Below are positions 5,014 to 7,424 of a DNA stretch of 7,424 nucleotides, piece by piece. The notes beneath the pieces are model-generated. The model saw only the letters and a list, made by a program, of their open reading frames with translations, made no database searches and had not been told where the DNA came from. How positions within the stretch are numbered: the first letter of the stretch is position 1; the number at the start of each line of letters is the position of its first letter. Both the position numbers and the translations under genes were made by a program. The DNA lies in NCBI GenBank assembly GCA_045600765.1, contig JAZRYM010000046.1:1-7424 (forward strand), written 5' to 3'. This DNA is from RGIG426 sp045600765 (GTDB lineage Bacteria; Bacillota; Clostridia; Oscillospirales; Acutalibacteraceae).

Positions 5014-5253
5014 TTACAAGGACAGCAGCAGGTTGATTAAAGCATCCAACCCGAAGTCAATCACGCAGACGATGGCGCCGATGATGGCGCACATGGCGAT
5101 GGTCGCCCAAGTGTTGTTCCACAAGGAAGACCAGGTCGGCCAAGTGATTTTCTTGAACTCGCCCTTCAACTCTTTCAGATAGCGCTTAAAGCCGCTTTCT
5201 TTCTTGACTTTCTTCGCTTTGGCAGGAGTGGCGGGCGTCTTTTTTTCAGCCAC
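5014..5253 (-). CDS. secE: Preprotein translocase subunit SecE, 79 aa
   Basis: SecE is the essential small membrane subunit that clamps SecY in the SecYEG channel. It has a Lys/Ala/Pro-rich cytosolic N-terminus (2-19), the conserved amphipathic helix FKRYLKELKGEFKKITWPT (22-40) that lies along the membrane, and a single transmembrane helix (about 48-77, TIAMCAIIGAIVCVIDFGLD and onward). This is the short, one-helix form usual in Gram-positive bacteria. It starts with GTG at 5253, preceded by AAGGAGGAG about 5 bases upstream. It lies 12 bases after rpmG, and that ribosome binding site overlaps the rpmG stop. Its own stop overlaps the nusG ribosome binding site, so rpmG, secE and nusG form a tightly packed unit. 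Confidence 0.97.
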   Translation of the reverse strand: MAEKKTPATPAKAKKVKKESGFKRYLKELKGEFKKITWPTWSSLWNNTWATIAMCAIIGAIVCVIDFGLDALINLLLSL

Positions 5254-5265
5254 GGGAACTCCTCC

Positions 5266-5415
5266 TTACTTCGTCTCCCTGTGAAGGGTGTGTTTGCGAC
5301 AGAACCGGCAATATTTGTTCATTTCCAGTCTGTCCGGATCGTTTTGCTTGTTTTTCATCGTGTTGTAGTTGCGCTGCTTGCATTCGGTGCAAGCCAAAGT
5401 GATTTTCACTCGCAT
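5266..5415 (-). CDS. rpmG: Ribosomal protein bL33, 49 aa
   Basis: The translation begins MRVKITLACTECKQRNY and ends CRFCRKHTLHRETK, which is typical bL33 of the large subunit. Four cysteines, C9-x2-C12 and C36-x2-C39, make a zinc ribbon, so this is the zinc-binding C+ form. Paralogs without the cysteines usually replace it under zinc starvation; none is in this window. The ATG at 5415 has AAGGAGGTG about 8 bases upstream. It is the first gene of the operon, followed 12 bases later by secE. In some relatives a tRNA-Trp gene lies between rpmG and secE; here there is no room for one. The gene is short but unmistakable. Confidence 0.96.
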   Translation of the reverse strand: MRVKITLACTECKQRNYNTMKNKQNDPDRLEMNKYCRFCRKHTLHRETK

Positions 5416-5441
5416 AGTAACGGCACCTCCTTAATAGCCTC

Positions 5442-5507
5442 CCTCGTAAAAACAACGCGGGGAATGCGAAAAAATCGCACAAAAAATAAACCTCCGCAAA
5501 AACGAGG
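5442..5507 (-). promoter_or_regulatory. Nested hairpin in the rpmG operon leader RNA
   Basis: The leader on the minus strand has outer arms CCTCGT (5507-5502) and ACGAGG (5447-5442). Nested inside are GCGGAGG with CCCCGC (one bulged A) and an apical hairpin TGCGA/TCGCA (5479-5475 with 5469-5465). The structure begins at about the predicted transcript start and ends 9 bases before the rpmG ribosome binding site. I do not recognise it as a named leader. It may stabilise the mRNA or regulate the first gene. Confidence 0.5.
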
Positions 5508-5514
5508 TATAGTC

Positions 5515-5543
5515 ACTATATCACACCTTTTTCCATTCGTCAA
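5515..5543 (-). promoter_or_regulatory. Main sigma-A promoter of the rpmG-secE-nusG-rplKAJL operon
   Basis: On the minus strand TTGACG (5543-5538) and TATAGT (5520-5515) are separated by 17 bases. Transcription would start near 5508, about 92 bases before rpmG. A 13-base palindrome TATAGT-C-ACTATA (5508-5520) covers the -10 box and the start point. Confidence 0.88.
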
Positions 5544-5681
5544 CACTTTTTTTCAAAAATGCGGGAGATTTTTTTCTCTTTATATTTAATTACCTATTTA
5601 TAAGCGTGCGCGCGCGTTTATAAATTTATAAAAAAAACGAAAAAAATATAAAAAATAGTGGAAATTTGAAAAAAGGTATGA
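5544..5681. other. AT-rich divergent intergenic region
   Basis: This stretch separates the two divergent promoters and contains no gene. It is rich in A and T tracts, with TTTATAA motifs around 5597-5632. It is broken by one strictly alternating purine-pyrimidine GC tract at 5604-5617. Confidence 0.7.
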
Positions 5682-5687
5682 TATACT
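5659..5687 (+). promoter_or_regulatory. Promoter of ppdK
   Basis: TATACT (5682-5687) is preceded by TG at 5679-5680, making an extended -10 element. A weak -35 TGGAAA (5659-5664) lies 17 bases upstream. Transcription would begin near 5694, leaving a leader of about 46 bases before ppdK. The weak -35 fits a gene that depends on the extended -10 or on an activator. Confidence 0.7.
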
Positions 5688-5739
5688 GCAAAAGATACAC
5701 TTAGAAAACGTAAAAATTTATTTTTAGGAGGATGCACCC

Positions 5740-7424
5740 ATGGCACACAAGTACGTGTATTTGTTCAGCGAGGGCAACGCGACGATGCGCGAATTGCTGG
5801 GCGGAAAAGGAGCCAACTTGGCGGAGATGACCAACATCGGTCTTCCCGTACCGCAGGGTTTTACCATCTCTACCGAGGCCTGCACCCAATACTATGAGGA
5901 CGGTCGCCAAATCAACGACGAGATTATGGCGCAAATTATGGAGCACATCGCAAAGATGGAAGCCATTACCGGCAAAAAGTTCGGCGACAAAGAGAACCCG
6001 CTTCTCGTCTCCGTTCGTTCGGGCGCGCGCGCGTCGATGCCCGGTATGATGGACACCATTTTGAACCTCGGTCTGAACGAGGACGTGGTGAACGTGCTTG
6101 CCGAACGGTCGAACAATCCCCGCTGGGCGTGGGACTGCTACCGTCGGTTTATTCAGATGTATTCCGACGTCGTGATGGAAGTCGGCAAGAAATATTTTGA
6201 ACAACTCATCGACGAGCTGAAAGCGGAAAAAGGTGTGACGCAGGACGTGGAGCTGGATGCGAACGACCTGAAAGCGCTTGCTAATGCGTTCAAAGCGGAG
6301 TACAAAGCCAAAATCGGCGAAGAGTTCCCGACTGACCCGAAAGAACAGTTGATGGGCGCGGTGAAAGCGGTGTTCCGCTCGTGGGACAACCCGCGTGCCA
6401 ACGTGTATCGCCGCGACAACGACATCCCCTATTCGTGGGGTACCGCCGTCAACGTGCAGATGATGGCGTTCGGCAATATGGGCGACGATTGCGGCACCGG
6501 TGTGGCGTTTACCCGCGACCCGGCGACCGGCGAAAAGAAATTGATGGGCGAGTTCTTGACCAACGCGCAGGGCGAAGACGTGGTTGCCGGCGTGCGTACA
6601 CCGATGCCCATTTCCGAGATGGCGGACAAGTTCCCCGAGGCGTATGCCGAGTTTGTCAACGTGTGCGCTTTGCTCGAAGACCACTACCGCGATATGCAGG
6701 ATATGGAATTCACCGTGGAGCACGGCAAACTGTTTATGCTCCAATGCCGCAACGGCAAACGCACCGCGCAGGCGGCGCTTAAAATCGCCTGCGACCTCGT
6801 GGACGAGGGGATGATTTCCGAAAAACAGGCGGTCGCGATGATTGACCCGCGCAACCTCGACACCCTCTTGCACCCGCAGTTTGACCAAAAAATTCTGAAA
6901 GCCACCACCCCGATTGGCAAAGGCCTCGGCGCGTCGCCCGGCGCGGCGTGCGGCAAAGTGGTGTTTACCGCTGACGATGCCGAAGCGTGGAACAACCGCG
7001 GTGAAGCGGTGCTTTTGGTGCGCCTTGAAACCTCGCCGGAAGATATTACCGGTATGAAAGCGGCGCAGGGCATCTTGACGGTGCGCGGCGGTATGACGTC
7101 CCACGCGGCGGTGGTTGCTCGCGGGATGGGTAAATGCTGTGTCTCCGGTTGCGGCGACATTGAAATGCATGAAGACGAGAAATATTTTGTGCTCGCGGGC
7201 AAAACTTTCCGCGAGGGCGATTTTCTCTCCATTGACGGTTCGACCGGCAACATCTACGACGGCGTGATTCCGACGGTGGAAGCCACCAACGCGGGTGAAT
7301 TCGGTCGTATTATGGGCTTTGCGGATTCGTTCCGCCGCCTGAAAGTGCGCACCAACGCCGACACCCCGACCGACGCCGCCAAAGCGGTGGAACTGGGTGC
7401 GGAGGGCATCGGCCTTTGCCGCAC
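5740..7424 (+). CDS. ppdK: Pyruvate, phosphate dikinase, N-terminal 561 residues (runs off the window)
   Basis: PPDK interconverts ATP + phosphate + pyruvate and AMP + pyrophosphate + PEP; in anaerobes it often serves glycolysis with pyrophosphate. The sequence follows the Clostridium symbiosum enzyme closely. The ATP-grasp nucleotide domain covers about 1-340: GGKGANLAEM near 22-31, the VRSGARASMPGMMDT block near 92-106, E323 and R337. The swivelling phosphohistidine domain has GGMTSHAAVVARG with H455 (bases 7102-7104), the phosphorylated residue, and T453 beside it. The TIM-barrel PEP/pyruvate domain has begun (VRTNADTPTDAAKA), and the last full codon is R561 of the LCR motif. About 310 residues should follow. 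The ATG at 5740 has AGGAGGA (5726-5732) 7 bases upstream. It is divergent from the ribosomal operon. LQC336RNGKR replaces the usual LQTRNGKR as I recall it. Confidence 0.97.
   Translation, partial: MAHKYVYLFSEGNATMRELLGGKGANLAEMTNIGLPVPQGFTISTEACTQYYEDGRQINDEIMAQIMEHIAKMEAITGKKFGDKENPLLVSVRSGARASMPGMMDTILNLGLNEDVVNVLAERSNNPRWAWDCYRRFIQMYSDVVMEVGKKYFEQLIDELKAEKGVTQDVELDANDLKALANAFKAEYKAKIGEEFPTDPKEQLMGAVKAVFRSWDNPRANVYRRDNDIPYSWGTAVNVQMMAFGNMGDDCGTGVAFTRDPATGEKKLMGEFLTNAQGEDVVAGVRTPMPISEMADKFPEAYAEFVNVCALLEDHYRDMQDMEFTVEHGKLFMLQCRNGKRTAQAALKIACDLVDEGMISEKQAVAMIDPRNLDTLLHPQFDQKILKATTPIGKGLGASPGAACGKVVFTADDAEAWNNRGEAVLLVRLETSPEDITGMKAAQGILTVRGGMTSHAAVVARGMGKCCVSGCGDIEMHEDEKYFVLAGKTFREGDFLSIDGSTGNIYDGVIPTVEATNAGEFGRIMGFADSFRRLKVRTNADTPTDAAKAVELGAEGIGLCR

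Noticed and set aside
3854..5182. Plus-strand frames opposite rplK, nusG and secE
   Set aside because: They are antisense shadows; the minus-strand proteins are textbook family members with strong ribosome binding sites.
5701..7170. A 489-codon open frame on the minus strand opposite ppdK
   Set aside because: It is the antisense shadow of ppdK in GC-rich coding DNA: no ribosome binding site, His/Arg-rich composition and no recognisable family, while the plus strand is an unambiguous PPDK.

Overview
The window looks like a chromosomal segment of a spore-forming Firmicute of class Clostridia, probably near the Ruminococcaceae/Oscillospiraceae. This rests on a SpoVT-like C-terminus, the gene order rpmG-secE-nusG-rplK-rplA-rplJ-rplL, a pyruvate phosphate dikinase (PPDK) whose active-site residues fall at the Clostridium symbiosum positions, strong GGAGG ribosome binding sites, and fairly GC-rich coding DNA with AT-rich promoters. 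The taxonomic placement is inference.

Layout, left to right. Bases 1-99 are the 3' end of a spoVT-like gene on the plus strand. It converges, across a shared 16-bp terminator hairpin, on a two-gene minus-strand operon: an orphan HsdR N-terminal-type PD-(D/E)XK nuclease followed, with a 4-base overlap, by a DUF1292 (YrzB-like) protein. That operon has a near-consensus sigma-A promoter at 1238-1266. Bases 1267-1881 hold no convincing gene. They are a patchwork of repeats: a 111-base cloverleaf-like inverted repeat with a fully paired four-way junction, a 128-base MITE-like inverted repeat, two small hairpins that share a CCCTACA tail, and three degenerate tandem units.

Bases 1882-5543 are the minus-strand ribosomal/secretion/antitermination operon, transcribed rpmG-secE-nusG-rplK-rplA-rplJ-rplL. 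It begins at a strong promoter upstream of rpmG and ends at a terminator just after rplL; rpoB does not follow. An internal promoter and an L10-type attenuator leader precede rplJL. Possible L1 autoregulatory sites precede rplA and, more weakly, rplK. The rpmG transcript also starts with a nested hairpin leader.

After an AT-rich divergent promoter region (5544-5739), ppdK runs rightwards and is cut by the window edge at codon 561 of roughly 875.

How the genes work together: the central operon supplies ribosomal stalk and L1/L11 proteins, L33, a protein-export subunit and the elongation factor NusG, so it is growth-rate housekeeping. PPDK links PEP and pyruvate in central metabolism. The least ordinary parts are the cloverleaf and other repeats between rplL and the nuclease gene, and the nuclease/DUF1292 pair. 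I see no complete novel defence or mobile system.
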